From NCBI GenBank assembly GCA_902780635.1, contig CACZGH010000008.1, forward strand, positions 1-64,000: a stretch of DNA of 64,000 nt, in the 5' to 3' direction. A program made the position numbers and the translations under genes. The notes under the pieces were generated by a model that saw nothing but the letters and a program-made list of their open reading frames with translations, was not told where the DNA came from and searched no databases. Shown one piece after another: positions 52,516 to 60,875 of this stretch (its first letter is position 1; every line of letters begins with the position of its first letter). The stretch is from an uncultured Prevotellaceae bacterium (GTDB lineage: Bacteria > Bacteroidota > Bacteroidia > Bacteroidales > Bacteroidaceae).

Positions 52516-52725
52516 ATGAAAAAGAATTATATTGCACCACAAACAGATGTGGAGAATGTGATCACGATGCATGTGATGGCTGCTACCAATATTGATCAAG
52601 TAATCAATCTGAATACAACTGGCTTAGATGGTTCGGAGTTGCAGCTTGAAGGTCCCGGTGATGGTACGGACGCCCATGGTGGCGCACCCAGAACAAACGG
52701 AAGTGGCAGTCTGTGGGAGGATTAG
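52516..52725 (+). CDS. Small orphan peptide, precursor-like
   Basis: The peptide has 69 residues. It starts 'MKKNYIAPQTDVENVITMHV', a wording common to many short Bacteroidota peptides, and continues with Asn/Gly/Asp-rich sequence and a Gly-rich C-terminus ('EGPGDGTDAHGGAPRTNGSG'). There is no signal peptide or membrane segment. The N-terminal half could act as a leader and the polar, Gly-rich half as a core, but no processing enzyme gene is nearby. The upstream 167 nt are AT-rich with no clear TAnnTTTG box. It may also be a small intracellular protein. Confidence 0.65.
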   Translation: MKKNYIAPQTDVENVITMHVMAATNIDQVINLNTTGLDGSELQLEGPGDGTDAHGGAPRTNGSGSLWED

Positions 52726-52774
52726 TCCTAGCAGGGTAGTTGATGCCAATTCCTTAACAAAGGTTAATTTTTGA

Positions 52775-52800
52775 AACTTTTGGGCGAATCATTTCGCCAA
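52775..52800 (+). terminator. Possible terminator after the small peptide
   Basis: TTTTGGGCGAA and TTCGCCAAA pair with one bulge. No T tract follows, so it is weak. Confidence 0.4.
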
Positions 52801-52815
52801 ATCAAAAATAATGAC

Positions 52816-52823
52816 TACCTTTG
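52816..52823 (+). promoter_or_regulatory. -7 box of tRNA-Phe
   Basis: TACCTTTG lies 21 nt before the tRNA 5' end. Confidence 0.55.
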
Positions 52824-52844
52824 CACCCGCAAATGAGCAGTAAT

Positions 52845-52917
52845 GGTGCCTTAGCTCAGTTGGTAGAGCATCGGACTGAAAATCCGTGTGTCCCCGGTTC
52901 GATTCCTGGAGGTACCA
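52845..52917 (+). tRNA. tRNA-Phe (anticodon GAA)
   Basis: A 73-nt cloverleaf: acceptor GGTGCCT/AGGTACC, D arm GCTC...GAGC, anticodon stem CGGA/TCCG with loop CTGAAAA (anticodon GAA), T arm with GTTCGATTC, discriminator A. CCA is not encoded. Confidence 0.95.
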
Positions 52918-52983
52918 CTCCTCCTTTCATTATCCCGGTCATCCGCAAGGAGCCGGGTTTTTTTGTGCCCTTTACCAAAAAAA

Positions 52984-53041
52984 TCCCCTCCCCTTTGGGG
53001 AGGGTTAGGGAGGGGTGTTAGGGTTAGGGCGGGGTGTTAGG
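52984..53041. repeat. G-rich intergenic repeat, TTAGGG type
   Basis: A CCCTCCCC/GGGGAGGG hairpin is followed by GGGTTAGGGAGGGGTGTTAGGG-like text. A close copy lies at 57236-57270 and a looser one at 54191-54263. Confidence 0.75.
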
Positions 53042-53053
53042 TTTTGCAGTGCG

Positions 53054-54118
53054 CTATCCCTTCAGCGGATTCCACCCTTGTGCTTTCAGTGCAAACTCCT
53101 GACCGTCTCGGGTGACAAGCATGCTGCCAAGGTTTTCTGCTGTGATGTGTCCGATCACCTTCACATCTTCCATTTCCTGTATTTTCTCATAGTCGCCGAT
53201 GCTCACTGTGAAGAGCAACTCATAGTCCTCGCCGCCGTTCAGCGCGCAGGTTGTCACATTCATGTTCAGCTCCTCAGCCATCACCGCAGTCTGGTAGTCG
53301 ATGGGCAGGTTCTTTTCGTAGACACGGCAGCCGCAGTGGCTTTGTTCGCAGATATGCAGCAACTCGCTGCTCAGGCCGTCGCTGATATCCATCATCGACG
53401 TGGCACGGATATTCATCTCACGCAGACGGGCGATGATGTCGCCACGGGCCTCCGGCTTAATCTGTCGTTCTATGATATACTCTTTGCCGGCAAAGTCGGG
53501 CTGGAAATGGGCCAGCTGCTCCAACGCCTGACGCCCTTTCTTACGTGCCTCCTCCACTTGTTGGTAGTAGACAGTCTTTTCTCGTTCCAGAAGCTGCAGA
53601 CCCATATAGGCGGCACCTAAGTTGCCACTCACGCAGATGAGGTCGGTGTCTTTGGCGCCACTGCGGTAGACGATATCCTCACGTGCAGCCTCGCCGATAC
53701 AGGTGATGCTGATAGCCAGGCCGGTGTACGACGAGGTCGTGTCGCCGCCTACGATGTCTATGCCCCAACGGTCGCATGCTAAGCGCAGACCGTTGTAAAA
53801 CGCTTCCAAATCCTCTACTTGAAAACGCTTGCTCAGGGCGATGCTCACCACCATCTGTCGGGGGGTGCCGTTCATGGCAAAGATGTCGCTGATGTTGACC
53901 ATCGCCGACTTGTAGCCTAAGTGTTCCATGTCGATATACGTTAAGTCGAAATGGATGCCTTCCATCAGCATGTCGGTGGTCACAAGCACTTCTTTGTCGG
54001 GGTAGTGCAGCACAGCACAGTCGTCTCCCACGCCGCGTAGGGTCGATGAGTTACGGGGTTTTAGGTCGTCTGTGAGGTGGTGTATCAGTCCAAATTCACC
54101 CAGTTTTGATATATCCAT
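53054..54118 (-). CDS. thiL: Thiamine-monophosphate kinase
   Basis: The protein has 354 residues. It phosphorylates thiamine monophosphate to the diphosphate cofactor. It opens 'LGEFGLIHHLTDDL', then 'GVGDDCAVLHYPD' near 28 with metal-binding Asp residues, 'LVTTDMLMEGIHFDLTY' near 46, 'NISDIFAMNGTPR' near 75, 'GGDTTSSYTGLAISITCIGEA' near 120, and 'MDISDGLSSELLHICEQS' near 242. These are all ThiL motifs. It is the last gene of the sppA-lpxK-thiL run, separated from lpxK by 152 nt of repeat-rich DNA. Confidence 0.95.
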   Translation of the reverse strand: MDISKLGEFGLIHHLTDDLKPRNSSTLRGVGDDCAVLHYPDKEVLVTTDMLMEGIHFDLTYIDMEHLGYKSAMVNISDIFAMNGTPRQMVVSIALSKRFQVEDLEAFYNGLRLACDRWGIDIVGGDTTSSYTGLAISITCIGEAAREDIVYRSGAKDTDLICVSGNLGAAYMGLQLLEREKTVYYQQVEEARKKGRQALEQLAHFQPDFAGKEYIIERQIKPEARGDIIARLREMNIRATSMMDISDGLSSELLHICEQSHCGCRVYEKNLPIDYQTAVMAEELNMNVTTCALNGGEDYELLFTVSIGDYEKIQEMEDVKVIGHITAENLGSMLVTRDGQEFALKAQGWNPLKG

Positions 54119-54120
54119 AG

Positions 54121-54270
54121 TTTTTGCTTTTCGTTGTTCGATATTTTATTTGCCTTTCGCTGTTAGCTGTTAGCTATTCGCAGTGGTAACTACCTCCCCC
54201 TCTAAGTTAGAGGTTGCCCTCCCTCGGAAAACGAGGGAGTAGAAGGGAGTGTTAGGGGGGAGTGTGTTTT
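54121..54270. repeat. Repeat-rich gap between thiL and lpxK
   Basis: TTCGC/TTAGC-type short repeats ('GCTGTTAGCTGTTAGCTATT' at about 54159-54178) are followed by a G-rich element (54191-54263) with hairpins CCTCTAA/TTAGAGG and CCCTCCCTCG/CGAGGGAG. No gene is present. Confidence 0.55.
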
Positions 54271-55320
54271 TTATTCTTCTTTCGCTATTCGCTTTATTTC
54301 TCGGTCAAATTTTTCCCCCTCATCAAAAAGAAACTTCACTTCGATGGGCACTTCGAAGAGATGGTGCCTCACCTCCTCACTCAGTCCGCCAACTCCTTGC
54401 AATCTTGCAGCGTCTTTCTCTGTGGTAACAATCAACTTTGGCGAAGGTAGAGAGGCAAAAGCATTGTTGATATCGGAGATATCTTTGGCCGTGAAGTGAT
54501 GATGGTCAGGATAGTTCAGACAACTGACATGTGGGGTGTGCGACTTGAGCATTTCCATCAACGGCAGAGGTCTTGCGATACCCGTGACGAGCAGGATGTG
54601 GTCGTCGGAGCACAGATGATCGAGAGGCTTGTCTGCCCCACAATACATAGGCTTCAAGTCTTGATATGCCATAGTGGAGAAAAACAGTGTCTGCGATGAC
54701 TTCAGACGGAGCGACTGCGTGATCTGGAGACGCTCCGCCTCACTCAACGATGGTGGACATTTCGTCACAACCACCATGTCTGCACGACGCCGGCCACTCC
54801 ATGGCTCACGCAACTGACCGGCGGGCAACAAGTGGTCAGAGTAAATCGGACGGTGATAATCCATGAGCAGGATGGTCAGACTGGCTTTCACATAACGATG
54901 TTGGAAAGCGTCGTCAAGTAAGATTACCTCGGTCTGACGGGTGCGCTTGTCTGTCTCTATCTGGCAGATGCCCTTGCAGCGGTCCTCGCATACGGCGACG
55001 GTCAACGAAGGAAATTTTGTCTTCATCTGACAGGGCTCGTCGCCGATGTCGAGGGCGGTCGACTGTCGGTCAGCCAGCACATATCCTTTCGTCTTGCGCT
55101 TGTAGCCTCTGCTCAGCACAGCCACTTTGTGGCAGGGTGAGAGCAGTCGGATGAGGTACTCCACATGAGGAGTCTTGCCTGTGCCGCCAACGGTGAGGTT
55201 GCCCACACAGATGGTGGGTGTGTCAAATTGCCTGCTCTTGAGCACCCCGGCATCGAAGAGCAGGTTGCGCACACGCACCCCAAGGCCGTACAGCCAACTG
55301 AAAGGTAATAAGTACCACAT
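54271..55320 (-). CDS. lpxK: Tetraacyldisaccharide 4'-kinase
   Basis: From the ATG at 55320 the protein has 349 residues; a GTG three codons upstream is the alternative. It phosphorylates the lipid A precursor at the 4' position in the inner membrane. The N-terminus has a hydrophobic segment ('WYLLPFSWLYGLGVRVRNLLFD'). The P-loop variant 'GNLTVGGTGKTPHVEYL' is near 40. 'LSRGYKRKTKGYVL' near 71, 'GDEPCQMKTKFP' near 94, 'LLDDAFQHRYVKASLTILLMDYHRP' near 132 and 'TGIARPLPLMEML' near 238 are conserved LpxK blocks. It sits 30 nt after sppA on the same strand. Confidence 0.95.
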   Translation of the reverse strand: MWYLLPFSWLYGLGVRVRNLLFDAGVLKSRQFDTPTICVGNLTVGGTGKTPHVEYLIRLLSPCHKVAVLSRGYKRKTKGYVLADRQSTALDIGDEPCQMKTKFPSLTVAVCEDRCKGICQIETDKRTRQTEVILLDDAFQHRYVKASLTILLMDYHRPIYSDHLLPAGQLREPWSGRRRADMVVVTKCPPSLSEAERLQITQSLRLKSSQTLFFSTMAYQDLKPMYCGADKPLDHLCSDDHILLVTGIARPLPLMEMLKSHTPHVSCLNYPDHHHFTAKDISDINNAFASLPSPKLIVTTEKDAARLQGVGGLSEEVRHHLFEVPIEVKFLFDEGEKFDREIKRIAKEE

Positions 55321-55349
55321 TTCTCTCACCTCTCACCTCTTACCTCTCA

Positions 55350-57128
55350 CTACCTCAGATTCAACTGATATGGCAGACGTGCCTGGATGGCATTCTGGCG
55401 GTTGATGTTCTTGAGGAAGAGCAGGGGCTCGTAATACTCACCCAGGGTGGCGCGCATCGCCTCGTCGAGATAATTGCCAGAACTACCTTCGGTGGCTTCC
55501 ATCAGCTGTTCGAAAACGTCAGGAAGGGCGGGGTAGGAACTGGTGTAATATTTGTCGAGCTTGGCCAGTTTGGCAGCCTTGGCGACGGCTACATCCAAAC
55601 CTCCTAACTCGTCCACCAACTTATTTTTCAGACCGTCCTGACCCAACCATACTCGGCCCTGGGCGATTTTCTCCACAGCGTCGACACTCATCTTGCGGCC
55701 GGTGGCCACACGGGAGCGGAACAGGCTGTAACCGCGGTCGATATAGGTGTCAAGATAGCTCATCTCCTCTGGGCTGAATGGGCGTGACATCGTACCGAAG
55801 TTGCTGAACTTGTTGGTCTTCACCTCGTCAAACTTCACACCGAGTTTCTCTTTCAACAGGCCGCTCGCGTCGGGGAACATACCAAAGATGCCAATGCTGC
55901 CGGTCAGTGTGGTAGGCTCGGCCACAATCCAATTGCTACCACAGCTGATATAGTAACCACCAGAAGCAGCCATGCCACCCATTGACACGACGACGGGTTT
56001 CTTGGCTTTCAGCACCTCCACCGCATGCCAGATCTGCTCTGAGGCATAGGCACTGCCGCCACCACTGTTCACACGCAGCACCACGGCTTTCACGTCGTCG
56101 TCCTTGGTCAGTTTCTCCAGGTCCTTGCACACCACTTGGGCGTCGATAACAGAACCGCCGCTTGTCAAGCCCTGTGCCTGTCCGTCGACGATATCGCCCA
56201 CGGCATAGTAGACGGCGATCTCGTCGCCTTCGCTGCTCTTCGACTTCACATTCTGCATGTCGGCGATGCTCAACTGGTTCACCCTGTCGTCATCTTTCAG
56301 CTTGAGCAACTTCTTGATCTCGCCTTTCACCTCGTCGGTGTAGAGAGTGCCGTCGATGATTTTTTTCTTCAGGAGTGTCGGGGCGTCGTTGAAGATAAGC
56401 ATGTCGTCCACGTAGGCGTTGAGGGTCTCAGCGGAAATCTTGCGGCTGGCGCAGATGTCTTTCACCACATTGTCCCAGATGCCGTTGATGTAGACGGTCA
56501 CCTGCTCGCGGTTGGCGTCGCTCATCTTGTCGGCGGTGAACATCTCTGGAGCGCTCTTGTAGGCACCTACCTTCGAGAGCTGCATCTTCACGCCAAATTT
56601 GCTCATCAGGTCTTTCAAGAACATAGGTTCGGCGGCGATACCGTGAAGGTCTACCTGACCTTGGGGGTTGAGATATATCTTGTCGGCAACGGATGCTATA
56701 TAATAGGTGGCCTGGGTGTAAGTGTCGGCGTAGGACACGATCCACTTACCGCTCTTCTTGAAGTCTACAAGAGCGTGACGCAGAGCCTGCATCGATGCCC
56801 ATGAGTCGGGTGAGTACATGCCGGCCTCGATGTAGATACCCTTGATATCATCATTCTCCTTGGCTTTCTTAATGGCTATAAGGGCCTCGTCAAGACCTGT
56901 CGATGTCACACCTCCACCACTGAAGAGGGAGAATACATCCTCACTGCCACGCTCATCGAGGCTGCCAGAGAGGTTCATCACCATCACGCTATTGTCATCC
57001 ACAGACTTCGTGGCGCTAGTGGAGGCTACCATGCCCACCAGACACATCACTCCAAGAAATCCGAAGATCAGAAAAAACAAGAATATGCCCACTACAGTGG
57101 CACACGTCATCTTAAAAAAATCTTTCAT
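55350..57128 (-). CDS. sppA: Signal peptide peptidase SppA, 67-kDa type
   Basis: The protein has 592 residues, the long two-domain form. A single N-terminal membrane segment (about 8-35, 'CATVVGIFLFFLIFGFLGVM') anchors it to face the periplasm. The first domain holds the general-base Lys in 'VGAYKSAPEMFT' (near 205) and the second holds the nucleophile Ser in 'MGGMAASGGYYISCG' (near 392), which together form the Ser-Lys dyad. It degrades signal peptides left in the membrane. It heads the run with lpxK and thiL. A short Lys-rich start follows the ATG at 57128. Confidence 0.95.
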   Translation of the reverse strand: MKDFFKMTCATVVGIFLFFLIFGFLGVMCLVGMVASTSATKSVDDNSVMVMNLSGSLDERGSEDVFSLFSGGGVTSTGLDEALIAIKKAKENDDIKGIYIEAGMYSPDSWASMQALRHALVDFKKSGKWIVSYADTYTQATYYIASVADKIYLNPQGQVDLHGIAAEPMFLKDLMSKFGVKMQLSKVGAYKSAPEMFTADKMSDANREQVTVYINGIWDNVVKDICASRKISAETLNAYVDDMLIFNDAPTLLKKKIIDGTLYTDEVKGEIKKLLKLKDDDRVNQLSIADMQNVKSKSSEGDEIAVYYAVGDIVDGQAQGLTSGGSVIDAQVVCKDLEKLTKDDDVKAVVLRVNSGGGSAYASEQIWHAVEVLKAKKPVVVSMGGMAASGGYYISCGSNWIVAEPTTLTGSIGIFGMFPDASGLLKEKLGVKFDEVKTNKFSNFGTMSRPFSPEEMSYLDTYIDRGYSLFRSRVATGRKMSVDAVEKIAQGRVWLGQDGLKNKLVDELGGLDVAVAKAAKLAKLDKYYTSSYPALPDVFEQLMEATEGSSGNYLDEAMRATLGEYYEPLLFLKNINRQNAIQARLPYQLNLR

Positions 57129-57169
57129 AATCGTATTGTTTTGTTCGTTGTTGCTTTGTTCGGGTTGTG

Positions 57170-57290
57170 CGGTTCGCTTTTCGCCTTTCGCTTTTTGCCT
57201 TTCGCTTTTTGCCTTTCCCTGTCGCCTTCTGATTCCCTCCCCTTTGGGGAGGGTTAGGGTGGGGTGTTCGGGTTCGGGTTCGGGTTCGGT
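57170..57290. repeat. TTCGC-rich and G-rich repeats upstream of sppA
   Basis: CTTTTCGCCTTTCGCTTTTTGC-type repeats (57176-57222) are followed by a CCCTCCCC/GGGGAGGG element and four GGTTCG copies (57268-57289). The element ends at the stop of the epimerase gene. Confidence 0.7.
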
Positions 57291-58331
57291 TTATCTAATC
57301 GGATTTTTCTCCGATTGATACCATTTGATAAACTCTTGTATCCCCTCATGCAGACGCACACAAGGCTTGTAGCCGATCTCCTGCTCCAACTTGGTGGTGT
57401 CGGCATTGGTCATATACACATCGCCCGGCTGCATCGGTTTCATCACCATGTCGGCCTTGGTGCCAAGGGCCTCTTCGATCTCATGGATGAAGTCCATCAG
57501 CTTCACAGGGTGTGAACAGCCGATGTTGTACACACGGAAAGGCACCTCGTTAGGGCATTGCTCTGCCACTGGTGGTTGGTCCAGACATTGGATGCTGCCG
57601 GTGGCGATATCGTCGATAAAGGTGAAGTCGCGGATCATGTCGCCGTTGTTGAACACATTGATGGGCTTCCCCTTAGAGATGGCACTGGCGAAGAGCATTG
57701 GAGCCATGTCAGGACGGCCCCAAGGACCGTACACCGTGAAGTAGCGCAGTCCGGTGGCAGGGATGCCGTAGAGCTTGCTGTAGCTGTGGGCCATCAGCTC
57801 ATTCGACTTTTTGCTGGCGGCATAGAGGCTCACAGGGTTGTCCACCTTGTCTTCCTCAGAGAAAGGTGCTTTCACGTTCAGGCCATATACCGAACTTGAT
57901 GAGGCGAAGAGCAAATGCTTGACGGGGTGGTTGCGACAGGCCTCTAAGATATTGAGAAAGCCTACGAGATTGCTCGTCAGATAAGCGTAGGGATTGGTGA
58001 TGGAATAACGCACGCCGGCTTGGGCTGCCAAATTGATGACTTTGTCGAAATGCTCAGTGGCAAACAGGCTATCGAGCGACTCTTTGTCTTCTATGCCCAT
58101 GCGCACGAAACGCAGACCTGGCAGCGTTGTGCTCTCCACCATCTGGCCCCAAGGCACATCGTCTATCTGCTGAGCCGGGATGCCCAACTCGCGCAGACGG
58201 CCTAATTTCAGGCGGATGTCATAATAGTCGTTGATGTTGTCCAGTCCTACCACTTCGTCACCTCTCTTGGCGAGAAGGTACGATATCTTGGAGCCGATGA
58301 ATCCGGCGGCTCCTGTCACAAGAATCTTCAT
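57291..58331 (-). CDS. NAD-dependent epimerase, probably UDP-glucuronate 4-epimerase
   Basis: From the ATG at 58331 the protein has 346 residues. It opens 'MKILVTGAAGFIGSKISYLL' with the NAD-binding GxxGxxG. 'GLDNINDYYDIRLKLGRL' near 32 is typical of UDP-glucuronate epimerases. The catalytic motif is 'SLYAASKKSNELMAHSYSKLYGIPATGLRYFTVYGPWGRPDMA' in outline near 160 (YxxxK). The last part holds 'IGCSHPVKLMDFI'. It should convert UDP-glucuronate to UDP-galacturonate for capsule or lipopolysaccharide. No biosynthesis cluster is next to it; the divergent neighbour encodes a GtrA-like protein. Confidence 0.92.
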   Translation of the reverse strand: MKILVTGAAGFIGSKISYLLAKRGDEVVGLDNINDYYDIRLKLGRLRELGIPAQQIDDVPWGQMVESTTLPGLRFVRMGIEDKESLDSLFATEHFDKVINLAAQAGVRYSITNPYAYLTSNLVGFLNILEACRNHPVKHLLFASSSSVYGLNVKAPFSEEDKVDNPVSLYAASKKSNELMAHSYSKLYGIPATGLRYFTVYGPWGRPDMAPMLFASAISKGKPINVFNNGDMIRDFTFIDDIATGSIQCLDQPPVAEQCPNEVPFRVYNIGCSHPVKLMDFIHEIEEALGTKADMVMKPMQPGDVYMTNADTTKLEQEIGYKPCVRLHEGIQEFIKWYQSEKNPIR

Positions 58332-58406
58332 GTCTTTTATGTCTTTTCTGAGAAAATAATATTTGGCAAAAATAATCAAAAAAAATGAGAATACAAAAAA
58401 ATATAC

Positions 58407-58414
58407 TATTTTTG
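58407..58414 (+). promoter_or_regulatory. -7 box of the GtrA-like gene
   Basis: TATTTTTG lies 24 nt before the ATG at 58439 and inside the longer open frame, which supports the shorter start. No TTG is seen at -33. Confidence 0.5.
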
Positions 58415-58438
58415 CATATTCAAAGGAAAACAGGCCGG

Positions 58439-58840
58439 ATGTTCAAGCGTCTTTTCAACCATACGATGTTCCGATTTCTTGTCGTGGGAGTGGTCAATAC
58501 CGTGTTTGGCATGACCATTATGTTCGTATTATATAATGTGTTTCATGTCAGTTATTGGTGGTCATCAGCCGCCAACTATTTCTTCGGCAGTATCCTCAGT
58601 TTCGTGCTCAATAAGTGGTACACTTTCCGCCACCATGGCGACACGTGGAAGTCGGGCCTCAGGTTCACATTGAACATCGTCGTGTGCTATCTCCTTGCCT
58701 ACGGCATTGCCAAACCCCTGATGCTTTGGATTCTCTCCGGTCAGTCCATACAGGTGCAGGAAAACGCGGCTATGCTTGTGGGCGTCGTCCTCTTCACTGC
58801 CCTCAATTACGCCGGACAGCGTTTCTTCGCTTTCAAATGA
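58439..58840 (+). CDS. GtrA-like family membrane protein
   Basis: From the ATG at 58439 the protein has 133 residues with four membrane segments. 'FRFLVVGVVNTVFGMTIMFVLYNV' near 10 is the GtrA opening, 'ANYFFGSILSFVLNKWYTFR' near 44 holds the signature 'SFxLNKxxxF', and 'LNYAGQRFFAFK' closes the protein. Family members help flip polyprenyl-linked sugars for O-antigen or teichoic acid glycosylation. It diverges from the nucleotide-sugar epimerase gene, so a joint role in surface sugar chemistry is plausible but not shown. Confidence 0.9.
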   Translation: MFKRLFNHTMFRFLVVGVVNTVFGMTIMFVLYNVFHVSYWWSSAANYFFGSILSFVLNKWYTFRHHGDTWKSGLRFTLNIVVCYLLAYGIAKPLMLWILSGQSIQVQENAAMLVGVVLFTALNYAGQRFFAFK

Positions 58841-58884
58841 AAGTTCATCGAAATCGTCCGTCTCCCGGGTGGAGATAGACCATA

Positions 58885-58914
58885 AAAAAGGCAGACCACG
58901 GTCTGCCTTTTATA
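58885..58914. terminator. Bidirectional terminator between GtrA-like and mscL genes
   Basis: AAAAAGGCAGAC and GTCTGCCTTTT form a stem with a short loop; A and T runs on both sides let it work for both convergent genes. Confidence 0.88.
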
Positions 58915-58937
58915 CGAATAAAACTGATGATGAGATT

Positions 58938-59351
58938 TTATTTTTTCTTCAGCAAGTCGCGGATCTCACCGAGCAGCTTCTCCTCTGCTGATGGCTCTGG
59001 TGCAGGAGCGGGCTCTTCCTCTTTCTTCGGAGTCAGCTTGTTCATAGCCTTGATCATACAGAAGATACACAGTGCGATGATCAGGAAGTCGATAACATTC
59101 TGAATGAAAGCACCATATTTCAGCACGGCGCCTGCTACGGGCTCACCACCGTCGATGGCGGGCAACATCACTTTGTACTCCAGGCCAGAAAGGTCGATAC
59201 CACCTGTCAGCATGCCAATGAAGGGCATCAACACATCGTCTACCAATGATGACACAATCTTGCCAAACGCACCACCGATGATCACACCGACAGCCATGTC
59301 CATCACGTTGCCTTTCATGGCAAACTCTTTGAATTCTTTAATAAATCCCAT
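58938..59351 (-). CDS. mscL: Large-conductance mechanosensitive channel
   Basis: The protein has 137 residues, two membrane helices, standard for MscL. It opens '[39 protein letters not shown]', which includes the amphipathic N-terminus and the gate-lining first helix. The second helix is '[27 protein letters not shown]' near 83-108. A charged C-terminal helix follows ('[17 protein letters not shown]'). It opens on membrane tension to release solutes under osmotic downshock. It stands alone and converges on the GtrA-like gene. Confidence 0.97.
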   Translation of the reverse strand: MGFIKEFKEFAMKGNVMDMAVGVIIGGAFGKIVSSLVDDVLMPFIGMLTGGIDLSGLEYKVMLPAIDGGEPVAGAVLKYGAFIQNVIDFLIIALCIFCMIKAMNKLTPKKEEEPAPAPEPSAEEKLLGEIRDLLKKK

Positions 59352-59678
59352 AATGCGTAATTTTAAGTGAATAATATAATGTGTAATAATTTCTATCGAC
59401 TTTCCGTATACATTTTGCTATATGTATTTTGCAATCTTACATTTCTCAATAACTGAATTATGTTTTTTTCAGTCTTCAATCTTTAATTTTGAATTAATTA
59501 ATACAATATTCTTATGCAAAATTAGAAAAAAAATTGTAACTTTGCACGCAAACTAAGAAAAAAATGATTGAAAGTAGAACTTTTGAATGTTTTTTTTAAC
59601 TGATAAGATACAAATACTGATGAATAACGAATATATGTAGTATATTTTTTTCAACCCTTAAATAAATTTAACAGAAAA
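59352..59678. other. 327-nt AT-rich gap between mscL and gapA
   Basis: It holds the gapA promoter box at 59537-59544 and a leader of about 125 nt before gapA. A CAAAATTA at 59517-59524 could be a -7 box for mscL but is 166 nt away. I see no gene or strong hairpin. Confidence 0.6.
59537..59544 (+). promoter_or_regulatory. -7 box of gapA
   Basis: TAACTTTG 134 nt before the ATG implies a long untranslated leader. A clear TTG at -33 is lacking. Confidence 0.55.
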
Positions 59679-60707
59679 ATGACAAAAGTAGCTATTAACG
59701 GCTTTGGCCGTATCGGTCGCCTCGCTTTCCGTCAGATGTTCGAGGCTGAAGGTTATGAAGTAATCGCTATCAACGACTTGACAAGCCCCAAAATGCTGGC
59801 TCACCTTCTCAAGTACGACACCTGCCAGGGTGGTTTCGCTGGCAAGTTCGGTGAGGGCAAGCACACCGTAGAGGCAACAGAAAACTCTATCATCGTCGAT
59901 GGTCAGGAAATCACCATCTATGCAAAACCCAATGCTGCTGAGCTTCCTTGGGGTGAGCTGGGTGTTGACGTCGTTCTCGAGTGCACTGGCTTCTACACAT
60001 CAAAGGAGAAAGCTTCTGCTCACATTCAGGCTGGCGCCAAGAAAGTGGTTATCTCTGCTCCTGCTGGCAAAGATCTTCCCACTATCGTTTACAATGTCAA
60101 CCACACTACACTGACTCCTGAGGACACCGTGATCTCAGCTGCTTCTTGCACCACCAACTGCCTCGCCCCAATGGCCGACGCACTCAACAAGTATGCTCCT
60201 ATCTGCTCAGGTATCATGTCTACCATCCACGCTTACACTGGCGACCAGATGATTCTCGATGGCCCACAGCGCAAGGGTGACCTCCGTCGCAGCCGCGCCG
60301 GTGCTCAGAACATCGTGCCCAACTCAACAGGTGCTGCCAAGGCTATCGGCCTCGTGATCCCAGAGCTCAACGGCAAACTCATCGGTTCTGCACAGCGCGT
60401 TCCCACACCTACAGGTTCTACCACCATCCTCATCGCTGTCGTTAAGGGTAAGGACATCACTGTAGAGGGCATCAATGCCGCTATGAAGGCTGCTGCCAAC
60501 GAGTCATTCGGTTACAACGAGGACCAGATCGTTTCTTCTGACATCATCGGTATGAAGTTTGGCTCACTCTTCGACGCTACTCAGACCATGGTTTCTAAGA
60601 TCGACGACGACACCTATCAGGTACAGGTTGTTTCTTGGTACGACAATGAGAACTCTTACACTTCTCAGATGGTACGCACCATCAAATACCTCGCTGAACT
60701 CAAATAA
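59679..60707 (+). CDS. gapA: Glyceraldehyde-3-phosphate dehydrogenase, type I
   Basis: The protein has 342 residues. It oxidises glyceraldehyde 3-phosphate with NAD and phosphate in glycolysis. NAD-binding '[17 protein letters not shown]' starts at residue 4, the catalytic Cys is in '[12 protein letters not shown]' (near 158), and '[37 protein letters not shown]' in outline holds the conserved His and substrate-binding residues. '[15 protein letters not shown]' closes the fold. Codon use is strongly biased to GCT, GGT, ATC and CTC, as in ppdK, which marks high expression. A strong terminator follows, so the gene is monocistronic. Confidence 0.98.
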   Translation: MTKVAINGFGRIGRLAFRQMFEAEGYEVIAINDLTSPKMLAHLLKYDTCQGGFAGKFGEGKHTVEATENSIIVDGQEITIYAKPNAAELPWGELGVDVVLECTGFYTSKEKASAHIQAGAKKVVISAPAGKDLPTIVYNVNHTTLTPEDTVISAASCTTNCLAPMADALNKYAPICSGIMSTIHAYTGDQMILDGPQRKGDLRRSRAGAQNIVPNSTGAAKAIGLVIPELNGKLIGSAQRVPTPTGSTTILIAVVKGKDITVEGINAAMKAAANESFGYNEDQIVSSDIIGMKFGSLFDATQTMVSKIDDDTYQVQVVSWYDNENSYTSQMVRTIKYLAELK

Positions 60708-60733
60708 GACTTGTCTTTATAAGCGATAAGATG

Positions 60734-60762
60734 GCCGCCCGATGTTTTCGGGCGGCTTTTTT
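60734..60762 (+). terminator. Intrinsic terminator of gapA
   Basis: GCCGCCCGA (60734-60742) pairs with TCGGGCGGC (60748-60756), followed by six to seven T. Confidence 0.93.
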
Positions 60763-60836
60763 ATGTGTCAGACACTTGAGTGTCTGCCAGAACGATGAGC
60801 GAAAATAGGGCATCCATAAAATACTGACGTAAATTT

Positions 60837-60867
60837 TTTGCCATTTTCGCAGATTCTATTATATTTG
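60837..60867 (+). promoter_or_regulatory. Promoter of miaA
   Basis: TTTG (60837-60840) and TATATTTG (60860-60867) are 19 nt apart. The predicted start of transcription is at about 60874, only a few nt before the ATG at 60876. Confidence 0.72.
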
Positions 60868-60875
60868 CAGAATTA

